From Neorhodopirellula pilleata (lineage in GTDB: Bacteria; Planctomycetota; Planctomycetia; Pirellulales; Pirellulaceae), in the NCBI RefSeq assembly GCF_007859915.1, contig NZ_SJPM01000009.1:176024-240023 (forward strand): a stretch of 64,000 nt of DNA, in the 5' to 3' direction. This document shows positions 26,468 through 34,671 of the stretch, piece after piece. Each line of letters opens with the position of its first letter. The stretch's first letter is position 1. Below the pieces are notes generated by a model. It did not search any database. It saw only the letters and a list, made by a program, of their open reading frames with translations, and was not told the DNA's origin. Both the position numbers and the translations under genes were made by a program.

Positions 26468-27760
26468 ATGAAAACCAGCTTAATCGATCTGCTCACTGCC
26501 CATCGCGGCCTCCGGCTTCGCGGGCTCGGACTGGCCGCGGCGTTGCTCAGCAGCACCCTATTCGTCCCATCGATTTCCGCGGCTGAATCCGCCTCTGCAT
26601 CGCAAACCTTGGAAGCCAATCTCGGGGATCCGACGTTGACCTCGGGCGTCCCCGGCGACGGCCCCCTGACACTTTCCCAAGTCGAGAAATGGCTCAGCGA
26701 TCCGGATAACCACAAGACGCTCGATGTGAAGTTGCCCCGTGGTTTGGATGCCGCTGCGGCGAACATCTTCATTCCCGACGACAATCCGATGACGCGGGCG
26801 AAGATCGAACTGGGACGACAGCTCTATTTCGATCCCCGATTGTCGTCGGACAATACGATCTCATGCGCGTCATGCCACGCTCCCGACCAAGGTTGGGGAG
26901 CGAACACTCAGTTCGGCATCGGAGTCGCCGGTCAAACCGGCAATCGCAACTCGCCGGTTTCGTTCAATCGGATCTTGAGTAAAGCCCAATTCCACGACGG
27001 CCGCGCTGGTTCGCTCGAAGAGCAAGCCGTCGGTCCGATCGCCAACCCGATCGAGATGGGCAACACGCACGAAGTATGCGTTCAGACGCTGGCCAAGATC
27101 CCCGCCTACAAGGCGCAGTTCGAGGCGATTTTTGATAGCGGCGTGAACATTGACAACGTCGGCAAAGCGCTCGCCACGTTCGAGCGGGCGATTGTGACCG
27201 GACCGGCCCCATACGATTACTACGCGCCACTGGCGAACTTTGAAAAAGCGTTTGCCGATGACCTTGAATTCATCGACGAAGACCCCGAGCTGGCCGCCCG
27301 TTACAAAGAACTCAAAGATGCCGCAGCCGCCAATCCGATGAGCGAATCAGCGATTCGTGGAATGGAATTGACGTTCGGCAAAGCCAATTGCACCGCCTGC
27401 CATGCGGGCGCTAACTTCACCGACGAACAATACCACAACATCGGCGTGGGCATGCAAGGCGATGAACCCGATTTAGGACGATTCGTCGTAACCCAAGACG
27501 ACAAAGATCGCGGTGCCTTCAAAACGCCGACCATGCGAAACGTCGCCGACAGCGGACCGTATATGCACGACGGCAGTCAAAAGACACTCGAAGAAGTGAT
27601 CGACTGGTACGACAAGGGAGGACACGCAAACCCTTGGCTGAGCGACAAGATGAAAGTGCTCAATCTTTCGGTATCCGAAAAAGCGGATTTGGTCGCCTTC
27701 ATGGTCGAAGGTTTAACCAGCGAGTTCCCGGTCATCGAAACAGGCCGTTTGCCCGAATAG
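26468..27760 (+). CDS. Di-haem cytochrome c peroxidase (MauG/CcpA family)
   Basis: 430 residues. The frame is open from 26342, but the ATG at 26468 opens a good Sec signal: MKTSLIDLLTAHRG, a hydrophobic run GLGLAAALLSSTLFV, then SISAAES. Two c-type haem sites are seen: CASCH (SCASCHAPDQGWG) and CTACH (NCTACHAGANFTD). GQTGNRNSPV, FHDGRAGSLEEQA, FERAI and the late TPTMRNVADSGPYMHDGS stretch fit this family, whose members reduce hydrogen peroxide in the periplasm or oxidise cofactors. The Met in YMHDGS is a likely axial ligand. No classical electron donor cytochrome is adjacent. Confidence 0.92.
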   Translation: MKTSLIDLLTAHRGLRLRGLGLAAALLSSTLFVPSISAAESASASQTLEANLGDPTLTSGVPGDGPLTLSQVEKWLSDPDNHKTLDVKLPRGLDAAAANIFIPDDNPMTRAKIELGRQLYFDPRLSSDNTISCASCHAPDQGWGANTQFGIGVAGQTGNRNSPVSFNRILSKAQFHDGRAGSLEEQAVGPIANPIEMGNTHEVCVQTLAKIPAYKAQFEAIFDSGVNIDNVGKALATFERAIVTGPAPYDYYAPLANFEKAFADDLEFIDEDPELAARYKELKDAAAANPMSESAIRGMELTFGKANCTACHAGANFTDEQYHNIGVGMQGDEPDLGRFVVTQDDKDRGAFKTPTMRNVADSGPYMHDGSQKTLEEVIDWYDKGGHANPWLSDKMKVLNLSVSEKADLVAFMVEGLTSEFPVIETGRLPE

Positions 27761-27807
27761 CTGGGGCTTGAAGCGGTCGGCTTTACCCGCATGACAACCC
27801 GACGCGT

Positions 27808-28008
27808 GAGAACGTGTTGATTTAGTTCGCATCGTAACCCGAAGCGTGAGCGAGGGATGAGTCAATATCAATGATCCCTCGCTTACGCAGCGGGTTACGA
27901 TAAAAGTGGAACTTGAAAATGCGTGAGCGAGGTACATACAGAGGATTTAATTGCGATTAATCCCTCGCTTACGCAGCGGGTTACGATGCTGACTCACTCA
28001 ACACGCCG
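27808..28008. repeat. Interspersed hairpin repeat element
   Basis: It begins with GTGTTGATTTAG and closes with CACTCAACACGCC, reverse-complement ends shared with the elements at 37822 and 42551. The core contains GTAACCCGAAGCGTGAGCG facing CGCTTACGCAGCGGGTTAC, which fold into a strong hairpin, followed by a second, decayed hairpin half. It abuts the stop codon of the Hpt gene and fills most of the ~250-base gap after the peroxidase, so it may also form a transcription-ending structure. No coding capacity. Confidence 0.75.
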
Positions 28009-28368
28009 TTATGACGGTTGATTATTTTGGACGAGGGTTTCGATCTCGGCGAGTAACTGTTCGATCGCGGGCTTGGTTTTGGTATACAACGCCTGAGCCT
28101 CGCTCGTATTGCCTGACCGGGCTGCATTGATCAACGCCTGCAACTCGCTCGTAGGCGTGCCCGTCTCAAAACTGCTGAGTAATCCCTTCATGGCGTGGGC
28201 GGTCGCGGCAGCCGACGTCAGTTCATCGTCTGCCAATTGCTCTGAGAGGTGCACAACCATCGGTGGTAGATCCTCGATCGCGATGTCCGCTAGGATCAGC
28301 AGCATCTCTTCGTCACCCGCTAGACGTGAGAGCGCTTCGGAGAAGCGGGCTTTTTGAGTTTCGTTCAA
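28009..28368 (-). CDS. Histidine phosphotransfer (Hpt) domain protein
   Basis: 119 residues, an all-helical single Hpt domain. The phosphoacceptor motif is AHAMKGLLSSF with His58; the lysine two residues after the Met is typical. Such proteins relay phosphate between hybrid sensor kinases and response regulators. It lies 110 bases downstream of the sigma54-type response regulator on the same strand, so a relay to that regulator is plausible. The hybrid kinase itself is not in the window. Weak Shine-Dalgarno; the ATG chosen gives the standard domain start. Confidence 0.85.
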   Translation of the reverse strand: MNETQKARFSEALSRLAGDEEMLLILADIAIEDLPPMVVHLSEQLADDELTSAAATAHAMKGLLSSFETGTPTSELQALINAARSGNTSEAQALYTKTKPAIEQLLAEIETLVQNNQPS

Positions 28369-28478
28369 TTAACTGTCTCAAGTGGGGATGATCTTGGTGA
28401 GATGATTCAGTCGGAGGCTGATTCATGAGGGCCGGTCTTATCGATCGACGAGTATGGCAATTATGATGCCGTAATCGC

Positions 28479-29936
28479 TTATTCCTCGACTGCCACATCA
28501 CTCTTGAGCACGATGTTGAACGTGGAGATGCGGTCACGAAGTTTTCCGCGTGTAATTCCCAAAATTTCGGCCGCTTGGCTCTGGTTGCCGTTGGTTTCTC
28601 GCAACACTTCGGTGATCACAAAACGTTCCATATACTGAGTTGCCTCGGCATAAACGTTGGTCGATTTCTCATCCAACAAGCGACGAACGATCTGCGGCAA
28701 CTGCGAACCGGGGCGTTCGGCTTCGGTGGCCGCCCCGTTCTTGCTTTTCTCTTTCGACTGACTGAATCCCGTTACCTCTCGTGGAAGTCCGTCGGGCGTG
28801 ATGACCGGCATCACACTGTCTAGGACGCAGCGACGAATCACGGCTCGGAGTTGGCGGACGTTTCCGGGCCAATCGTACCGCGTAAGCAAGTCGACTGCGT
28901 CGGGCGAGAGGCCTTCCAAGTCAGGCTTATTGAATTCGCGTTTGGCTTGTGCCAAGAAGAAGTGGATCAGTTCAGGCACGTCGGAAAGACGTTCGCGTAG
29001 CGGCGGCAGTTCGATCGTCACACCGTTAAGACGGTAGAGCAGGTCTTCGCGGTAGTCGCCGTCTTCGACCATTTGTTCGAGCGGTCGGTTGGTGGCCGCA
29101 ATGATCCGCACGTCGGTGGTCAGTTCGCGATTGCCGCCGACTCGCTCAAAACGCTGTTCCTGCAAGACCCGCAATACTTTTGCCTGGACGCTCGGGGCCA
29201 TGTCGCCGATTTCATCGAGGAACAACGTGCCACCGTTGCATTGCTCAAATTTACCAATCCGACGGGATTCGGCTCCGGTGAACGAACCCTTCTCGTGGCC
29301 GAACAACTCGCTCTCGAGAAGGTTGTCCGGCAGAGCGGCGCAGTTAACGGCCAGGAAGATCTCGCTGCTGCGATGGCTGTACTGGTAGAGCGATCGGGTC
29401 ACCAATTCTTTTCCCGTACCGCTTTCACCACGGATCAAGATAGGAACATTTTGTTTAGCAACCTTTCCGATTGACTTGAAAACGCCCAGCATGGCGGGCG
29501 ATCGACCAATGAACAGCTCGGCGGAGTCATTGGTGGTTTCCCGGTCTGCGGAAATGGCCACCGGGACGCTGCTGATCTGTCGTTGCTCGATCGCCTTTTC
29601 GACGAGATCCCGCAACGGCTCGACGGCCAGAGGTTTGCCGATGTAGTCAAACGCCCCCAACTGCATGGCTTCGATTGCCGTGTTGCTTGCCGCCTCGACG
29701 GTCATGAAGATGACCGGAAGGCGGCGATCCATTTCGCGGATCTCGCAGTAGACGGCCAATCCATTTTGGTCGGGCAACTGGATATCGAGCAGAACGGCGT
29801 CAAAATCGCCGGTTCGGAGCTTTTCGAGGCCTTCGGCGGCCGTAGCGGCCGTGGTGATGTCGGCGACCGCCGCGAGCGATTTTTGAGCGAGTGCCAAAAT
29901 GGCACGATCATCATCAATAACCAGCAAGTTCGGCAT
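28479..29936 (-). CDS. Sigma54-dependent response regulator (NtrC family)
   Basis: 485 residues. The receiver domain starts at MPNLLVIDDD with phosphoacceptor Asp51 (VLLDIQLPD). The AAA+ domain has Walker A ESGTGKE, the sigma54-contact loop GSFTGA (a one-residue variant of GAFTGA), Walker B FLDEIGDM and R-finger region ATNRPLEQM. The Fis-type helix-turn-helix at the end reads NGNQSQAAEILGITRGKLRDRI. It activates sigma54 promoters when phosphorylated. The frame extends to an ATG at 30002, but those 22 residues are not part of the receiver fold, so 29936 was preferred. The Hpt gene downstream is a probable partner. No -24/-12 promoter was recognised with confidence nearby. Confidence 0.92.
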   Translation of the reverse strand: MPNLLVIDDDRAILALAQKSLAAVADITTAATAAEGLEKLRTGDFDAVLLDIQLPDQNGLAVYCEIREMDRRLPVIFMTVEAASNTAIEAMQLGAFDYIGKPLAVEPLRDLVEKAIEQRQISSVPVAISADRETTNDSAELFIGRSPAMLGVFKSIGKVAKQNVPILIRGESGTGKELVTRSLYQYSHRSSEIFLAVNCAALPDNLLESELFGHEKGSFTGAESRRIGKFEQCNGGTLFLDEIGDMAPSVQAKVLRVLQEQRFERVGGNRELTTDVRIIAATNRPLEQMVEDGDYREDLLYRLNGVTIELPPLRERLSDVPELIHFFLAQAKREFNKPDLEGLSPDAVDLLTRYDWPGNVRQLRAVIRRCVLDSVMPVITPDGLPREVTGFSQSKEKSKNGAATEAERPGSQLPQIVRRLLDEKSTNVYAEATQYMERFVITEVLRETNGNQSQAAEILGITRGKLRDRISTFNIVLKSDVAVEE

Positions 29937-30125
29937 GGATTTGGTCCATTTTGATTGAGCTTGGGCCTCGGTAAAGGGAATTTCGACGCCTGCTGTCATC
30001 ATATTGCCTACGGTGCTCGTTTGGAAGGTTGCTGGGTCGATGTTGGATCGACCTAACTGGAACCGAATCGTTCAGTTACCCCCCAACGCAAACAGCGGAC
30101 CAAACGTGATTGAGACGGTGATCAT

Positions 30126-30177
30126 CGTGGCACGGTGGTCCTCCGTCGAGAATCACGGTGGGGACCACCGTGCCACG
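30126..30177. repeat. Perfect 16-bp inverted repeat
   Basis: CGTGGCACGGTGGTCC at 30126-30141 is exactly inverted at 30162-30177 with a 20-base loop. It lies in the 553-base gap between the response regulator start and the HtrA stop. It is GC-rich and not obviously followed by T residues on either strand. Confidence 0.7.
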
Positions 30178-30304
30178 TTTTAAGCCAACCCTCAATTTAA
30201 TAATTGACGAAGCACTAGTCTGCCATTCACCGAAAGTCTTGGCGTCTTTCGCGACGCCCCAAAATCTCCTGCCCGATCGGGGAAGCACGCGTTCAATAAA
30301 AAAA

Positions 30305-30406
30305 GGCGAAGAGGATCGTCCCGGCTGGGTCGACGGAGGTTCTCGTCATTCACACGTGCGGTCGTGTGAAACGAGAACCTCCGTCCCAGGACGTTTCCTC
30401 TTCGCC
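30305..30406. repeat. Large imperfect palindrome downstream of htrA-like gene
   Basis: Two nested inverted pairs: an 11-bp outer pair (30305-30315 with 30396-30406, GGCGAAGAGGA) and a 15-bp inner pair (30332-30346 with 30371-30385, GACGGAGGTTCTCGT). The whole ~100 bases can fold into one long hairpin just beyond the protease stop codon. It may end its transcription or be a mobile repeat unit like the other intergenic palindromes. The remaining part of this gap shows no gene. Confidence 0.65.
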
Positions 30407-30489
30407 AATCATCGAATCCATTCGCTCGATCAGCTTGACGATGCGAAGGCTTTTTTTTGCCGTCGGCAATCCATATACCGGCGGGCCAT

Positions 30490-32025
30490 TTACCGACGGG
30501 CGGGCCCGGTTTGGCTGGCCAATTGCATGTGGCCGTAGAGTGTTTGGTCTCGACGAACGATGTAGAACTTCGCCTTCGGACCACTTTGAATTTCAGGGTG
30601 TTCAAGAATGCCGGCCAGATCGTTCAAACTGGACGTTTGCCAGGAATGAATCCCCAGCAGCACGTCGCCGACCCGCATTCCCTGTTCGTCGGCGGCGGAG
30701 CCTTTGCGAACGTCGGTGATCATTAGACCGCCCCGGTAGCTCGTGTTCAGCTCGCTGTTCATGCGGCGTGTGAACGCGTCCCCGGCGGGCCGGACCGCTA
30801 CGCCGATGACCTGCCAAGCGAGCGTGGCGACCGGGTCGGCGACGTTTCGCGAGCTCGGCAGCGTGGCGACGAAGGTTTCATAAACCTCACCGTCTCGCTC
30901 GAATTCCATTCGTAGTTTTTGCCCTGGGGTGGCGTCGAGCACACCGAGAGCAAAGTTCAGCGGGGTCTGGACGGATTCTTCTTCGATCTTCAGCACTCGG
31001 TCGCCCGGTTTCAAGCCACTTTGAAATGCGGACCCGCTGTCGCTCAGTTCAACAACCCGAAATCCGCCCTCGGCGGCTTCTTCGCCTCGCATTCCCATGA
31101 CGAAGCGACGATCGTTGTGGCGAATGACCATCTCGGTGACCGTTTCCAAGACTTGATCGATCGGAATGGCGAACGCGATTTGTTGGGCTCCGACACGAAC
31201 GGCGACGTTGATCCCGATGATCTCGCCGTCGATGTTGAGCAACGGGCCGCCCGAATTGCCGGGATTGATGCCCGCACTGGTTTGAATCAAGTCGTGATAG
31301 CTTTGCGTTTCATTAACGGGGATGTCGCGATGCAGAGCGCTGATGATGCCGACGGTGCTGGTATGGACGTAACCGAACGCGTTTCCGATGGCGATGACCG
31401 TTTCGCCGATCATTAAATCGTCGCTATGGCCGCGCGGCACGGTTTCGTAAGGTCCCGACCCTCTCAATTTCACCACAGCCAGGTCGCTGCGAGGGTCCGA
31501 TGCCACTAAATCCGCGCGGGTCGTCTTGCCATCATGCAGAGTGACGTTGATTTCTTGGACGTCCTCGACGACGTGGTAGTTGGTCACGACGTAGCCCCGA
31601 GGGTCGATCACGACACCGGTGCCCATGCCGTTGACTTGACGGGCGACGTCGCCGTTGCCGCCCGGGGAAATTCCCCCGCCAGGACGCATTGTCTTTTGGC
31701 CGTGCAGATTGACGACCGACGGCGAAGCACGCCGGATGGCGGTGACCGTCGGGGTTTCACGCGGCGAACGACGCGTGCGGAGAATCTCGGCATCGGTCCC
31801 TCGATAGCTCGTGGCGGTTACCCCGTGGAGTTCCTCTCCGATCGAGGGGGACACTCCGAACATCACGACCAGCGACAAAACCGCAATCGTAGCGATCGCG
31901 TATCGGCTGCACGGCCAGCGAGTCAAACCCGCTGATTCCGGCGAGTCGACCGCCACAACGCAAGGCAACGAGCGGGTCGTCGTCGCGAGGTGACGCGACT
32001 CCAGATAATGGTAGTTCAAATTCAT
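30490..32025 (-). CDS. HtrA/DegP-type serine protease with two PDZ domains
   Basis: 511 residues from the ATG at 32025; a longer frame to 32076 adds an unconvincing 17 residues. An N-terminal hydrophobic segment (YAIATIAVLSLVVMFGV) acts as signal or anchor. The trypsin-like domain has the triad His in VVTNYHVVED, Asp in DPRSDLAVVKL and Ser in NPGNSGGPLL. Two PDZ domains follow: the first around FRVVELSDSGSAFQSGLKPGDRVL, the second around GGLMITDVRKGSAADEQGMRVGDVL. Family members degrade or refold damaged envelope proteins. No regulator is coded next to it. The C-terminus stops just after the second PDZ, normal for the family. Confidence 0.92.
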   Translation of the reverse strand: MNLNYHYLESRHLATTTRSLPCVVAVDSPESAGLTRWPCSRYAIATIAVLSLVVMFGVSPSIGEELHGVTATSYRGTDAEILRTRRSPRETPTVTAIRRASPSVVNLHGQKTMRPGGGISPGGNGDVARQVNGMGTGVVIDPRGYVVTNYHVVEDVQEINVTLHDGKTTRADLVASDPRSDLAVVKLRGSGPYETVPRGHSDDLMIGETVIAIGNAFGYVHTSTVGIISALHRDIPVNETQSYHDLIQTSAGINPGNSGGPLLNIDGEIIGINVAVRVGAQQIAFAIPIDQVLETVTEMVIRHNDRRFVMGMRGEEAAEGGFRVVELSDSGSAFQSGLKPGDRVLKIEEESVQTPLNFALGVLDATPGQKLRMEFERDGEVYETFVATLPSSRNVADPVATLAWQVIGVAVRPAGDAFTRRMNSELNTSYRGGLMITDVRKGSAADEQGMRVGDVLLGIHSWQTSSLNDLAGILEHPEIQSGPKAKFYIVRRDQTLYGHMQLASQTGPARR

Positions 32026-32349
32026 GCAATCCCCGCGCCCAGCGATCCCCCCGATACATCGGAAGGTGTGTGCCAACCAGAACGTCCGGCCAGAATGACC
32101 GTTACGAGGGTTAGCATCGGGCCGAAGGGCACGATCGCTTGATGCGGCATAAACGGCCCGTCAAGGTTTACCAAGCTTGACAGCCGAACCTGCCAAATTC
32201 GTCGCGGGGTGCATGAATGATGGCGCGGGGGTAGTTGATTCAACCACTACGATTCATCGCCTTTTCAAGCTACAACAGGGGTTCGCGAACGGACTTTTCG
32301 AGCCGAATGCGTTGTCGTCCCCCCACTTTCCCCGGCGTCCCACCTCACC
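32026..32349. promoter_or_regulatory. Divergent intergenic region, 324 bases
   Basis: It separates the minus-strand protease from the plus-strand membrane protein and citramalate synthase pair, so both promoters should lie here. No repeat, hairpin or small gene was recognised. Confidence 0.4.
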
Positions 32350-32913
32350 ATGGCCAGACTTGGAATCGTTTTCGGGCTGCTGCTGTGTGGATTGACGATC
32401 GTCGGGATGAGTGTCACGACCGAGAAAAGCTACACGCAGTTCGTTCCGATGATGTTCGGGATCCCGATGCTGTTCTTAGGCGTGGTGTCGCTGAACCCTC
32501 ATCGACGTCGCGAATCCGTCTTTTTTGCACTTTTGCTCTCACTGGTGGCGGTTTCGATGGGAGCCGGCCGGCTTGTCGTGTTGGCCGTTCATTGGGCCGC
32601 CGGCGAGTATGTGAACCCGATTTCATTGCGGCTGGTCCTGGTGATGACCTTGATGAGTTTGGTGTTCGTCGTCATCGCCCACCTTTGGCGACGACGACGC
32701 ACACGGACTCTGGCGGCGATCGCCAAATCATCTCAGGATTCTCCGCCGGAAGTACCCGCGGACCCCGACAAACTCGACCAACCGATCCGTCTCGACGCCG
32801 AGTCGCCCGCGAATCCGCCTAACTTTAGCGACAACCCGTACCAAACTCCGCCCATCGTGGACGTCCCTTCCGACTCTTCCAAGACCTCTTTCTCCCGATC
32901 TAAATCGACATGA
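32350..32913 (+). CDS. Small membrane protein with N-P-Y-Q-T-P tail
   Basis: 187 residues. Four hydrophobic segments (roughly 4-22, 30-48, 56-80, 92-112) are followed by a basic stretch HLWRRRRTRT and a long acidic/Pro-rich cytoplasmic tail containing DNPYQTPP. From memory, similar N-P-Y-x-S/T-P tails end many planctomycete membrane proteins of unknown role. No catalytic motif is seen. The stop codon overlaps the start of citramalate synthase (ATGA), so the two are translationally coupled, although a functional link to isoleucine synthesis is not evident. Confidence 0.72.
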   Translation: MARLGIVFGLLLCGLTIVGMSVTTEKSYTQFVPMMFGIPMLFLGVVSLNPHRRRESVFFALLLSLVAVSMGAGRLVVLAVHWAAGEYVNPISLRLVLVMTLMSLVFVVIAHLWRRRRTRTLAAIAKSSQDSPPEVPADPDKLDQPIRLDAESPANPPNFSDNPYQTPPIVDVPSDSSKTSFSRSKST

Positions 32914-34508
32914 CCGCCTCCCCGACACCGAAGACGCCCATCTCCATCTACGACACCACGCTGCGTGACGGATCGCAGGGCGAGGGCGTCAGTTTTTCGC
33001 TGCAAGACAAACTCAATATCGCTGTCCGCTTGGCCGAGATCGGGATCGAGTTCGTTGAAGGTGGTTACCCGCTGTCCAACGAAAAGGACGTCGCGTTCTT
33101 TGAACAGATCCGCAAGTTCGATATGGGCAAGACAAAAGTCTGCGCCTTCGGCATGACGCGGCGACGGTCGATGAAAGCCGAAGACGATCCAGGAATGAAA
33201 GCCCTCGTCGCGGCGCAAACGCCCTGTTGCACGTTGGTCGGCAAGACGTGGGACTACCACGTGACGGAAGTCCTTCGCGCGACCTTGGACGAGAACCTGG
33301 ACATGATCGGCGAAAGCGGCGCGTTCTTGGCCAAGCATTCCGAACTGATCTATGACGCCGAACACTTCTTCGACGGCTACCGAGCCAACCCGGAATACGC
33401 GATCAAGACGCTTCGCGCGGCCGCGATGGGCGGGGCGAAATGGTTGGTCCTGTGCGACACCAACGGCGGTAGTCTGCCCGAACAGATCGCGGAAATCACC
33501 CGTGCCGCTCGCGAAGGTCTGGCCGATTTCGATGTCGAATTCGGAATCCACTGCCACAACGATTCTGAACTCGCCGTGGCCAATTCGTTGGCCTCCGTCG
33601 ATGCCGGCGCGACTCAGGTCCAAGGCACGATCAACGGCATCGGCGAACGATGCGGCAACGTCGATTTGATCGCGATCATCGCCAACTTATCGCTCAAGAA
33701 ACCCGACTACGAAGTCCTCGGCGGAAGGTCCCTGACGTCGCTCACCGAGTTGAGCCGGTTCGTTTACGAAACCGCCAACCTGCAGTGGCGTAACAACCAA
33801 CCGTTCGTCGGCCAGAGCGCCTTCGCCCACAAAGGCGGCATGCACGTCCACGCGATCAACAAGGCGGCGTCGACTTATGAGCACATCGATCCCGCGCTGG
33901 TCGGGAACGAACGCCGGATCCTCGTCAGTGAACTGTCCGGACGCAGCAACATCGAAGCGATCGCGGGCAAGCACAACCTTGCCGACGACAAGGAACTGAT
34001 GAATCAAATCCTCGCCGAAGTCGTTCGACTGGAAAACCAAGGCTATCAGTTCGAATCGGCGACGGCGTCGTTCGACCTGCTAATCAAACGAGTCAGCGGC
34101 AAATTCAAACCTCACTTTGAAACGATCAAGTACCGCATCGTTGCCGGCGACCGGGACGTCGAAAACAACGTGGCCTTCGCCGAAGCGATCATCAAGTTGA
34201 AAGTCGGCGACACGATGTGGTTCGACGCCGCCGAAGGACACGGCCCGGTCAACGCGCTCGACGCGGGGCTGCGCAAAGCCCTCACGGGGGCCTATCCGCA
34301 ATTGAGCGAAATCAGCCTGATCGATTACAAAGTCCGCGTGGTCGATTCCGCGTCCGGAACCGCCGCCTCGATCCGCGTCAACATCGAAAGCACCGACGGT
34401 AAAGAAACCTGGGGCACGATCGGCGTCAGCGACAACATCATCGAGGCGAGCTGGAAAGCACTCGTCGATAGCGTCGAGTACAAGCTTCATAAGGAAGCGG
34501 CTGGCTAA
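32910..34508 (+). CDS. cimA: (R)-citramalate synthase
   Basis: 532 residues. The HMGL-like TIM barrel carries IYDTTLRDGSQGEGVSFS at the start, IGIEFVEGGYP, and the metal-binding GIHCHNDSELAVANSLASVDAGATQVQGTINGIGERCGNVDL. A LeuA-type C-terminal allosteric domain follows (from ~residue 380; VRVVDSASGTAASIRVNIE near the end). CimA condenses pyruvate and acetyl-CoA to citramalate, the entry to threonine-independent isoleucine synthesis. The start IYDTTLRDGSQGEGV separates it from isopropylmalate synthases, which usually read DTTLRDGEQ. The C-terminal domain suggests feedback inhibition by isoleucine. The last codons run into a heptanucleotide repeat array. Confidence 0.93.
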   Translation: MTASPTPKTPISIYDTTLRDGSQGEGVSFSLQDKLNIAVRLAEIGIEFVEGGYPLSNEKDVAFFEQIRKFDMGKTKVCAFGMTRRRSMKAEDDPGMKALVAAQTPCCTLVGKTWDYHVTEVLRATLDENLDMIGESGAFLAKHSELIYDAEHFFDGYRANPEYAIKTLRAAAMGGAKWLVLCDTNGGSLPEQIAEITRAAREGLADFDVEFGIHCHNDSELAVANSLASVDAGATQVQGTINGIGERCGNVDLIAIIANLSLKKPDYEVLGGRSLTSLTELSRFVYETANLQWRNNQPFVGQSAFAHKGGMHVHAINKAASTYEHIDPALVGNERRILVSELSGRSNIEAIAGKHNLADDKELMNQILAEVVRLENQGYQFESATASFDLLIKRVSGKFKPHFETIKYRIVAGDRDVENNVAFAEAIIKLKVGDTMWFDAAEGHGPVNALDAGLRKALTGAYPQLSEISLIDYKVRVVDSASGTAASIRVNIESTDGKETWGTIGVSDNIIEASWKALVDSVEYKLHKEAAG

Positions 34509-34560
34509 TGGCTGTTAGCCTTTGGCTTTTAGCTTTTAGCTTTTGGCTTTTAGCTTTTAG
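34502..34560. repeat. Heptanucleotide tandem repeat array after cimA
   Basis: Consecutive 7-base units of the type GCTTTTA/GCTTTTG/GCTGTTA, about eight copies. The first unit covers the cimA stop codon. It belongs to the same 7-base repeat class as arrays at 34611, 58563, 60391, 60859 and 62746. Confidence 0.75.
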
Positions 34561-34610
34561 TGACCTAATGCCGGGTCTCCGCCGAAGCGGCTGCGACCCA
34601 GCCTACTTAC

Positions 34611-34670
34611 AATCTTCAATCTTCAATCTTCAATCTTCAATCTTCAATCTTCAATCTTCAATCTTCAATC
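34611..34670. repeat. AATCTTC heptamer array touching the valS start codon
   Basis: AATCTTC is repeated 8.6 times with no mismatch (60 bases), ending one base before the valS ATG at 34672. The array replaces the place where a ribosome-binding site would normally sit. Slippage would change the leader length in steps of seven bases. Confidence 0.9.
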
Positions 34671-34671
34671 C

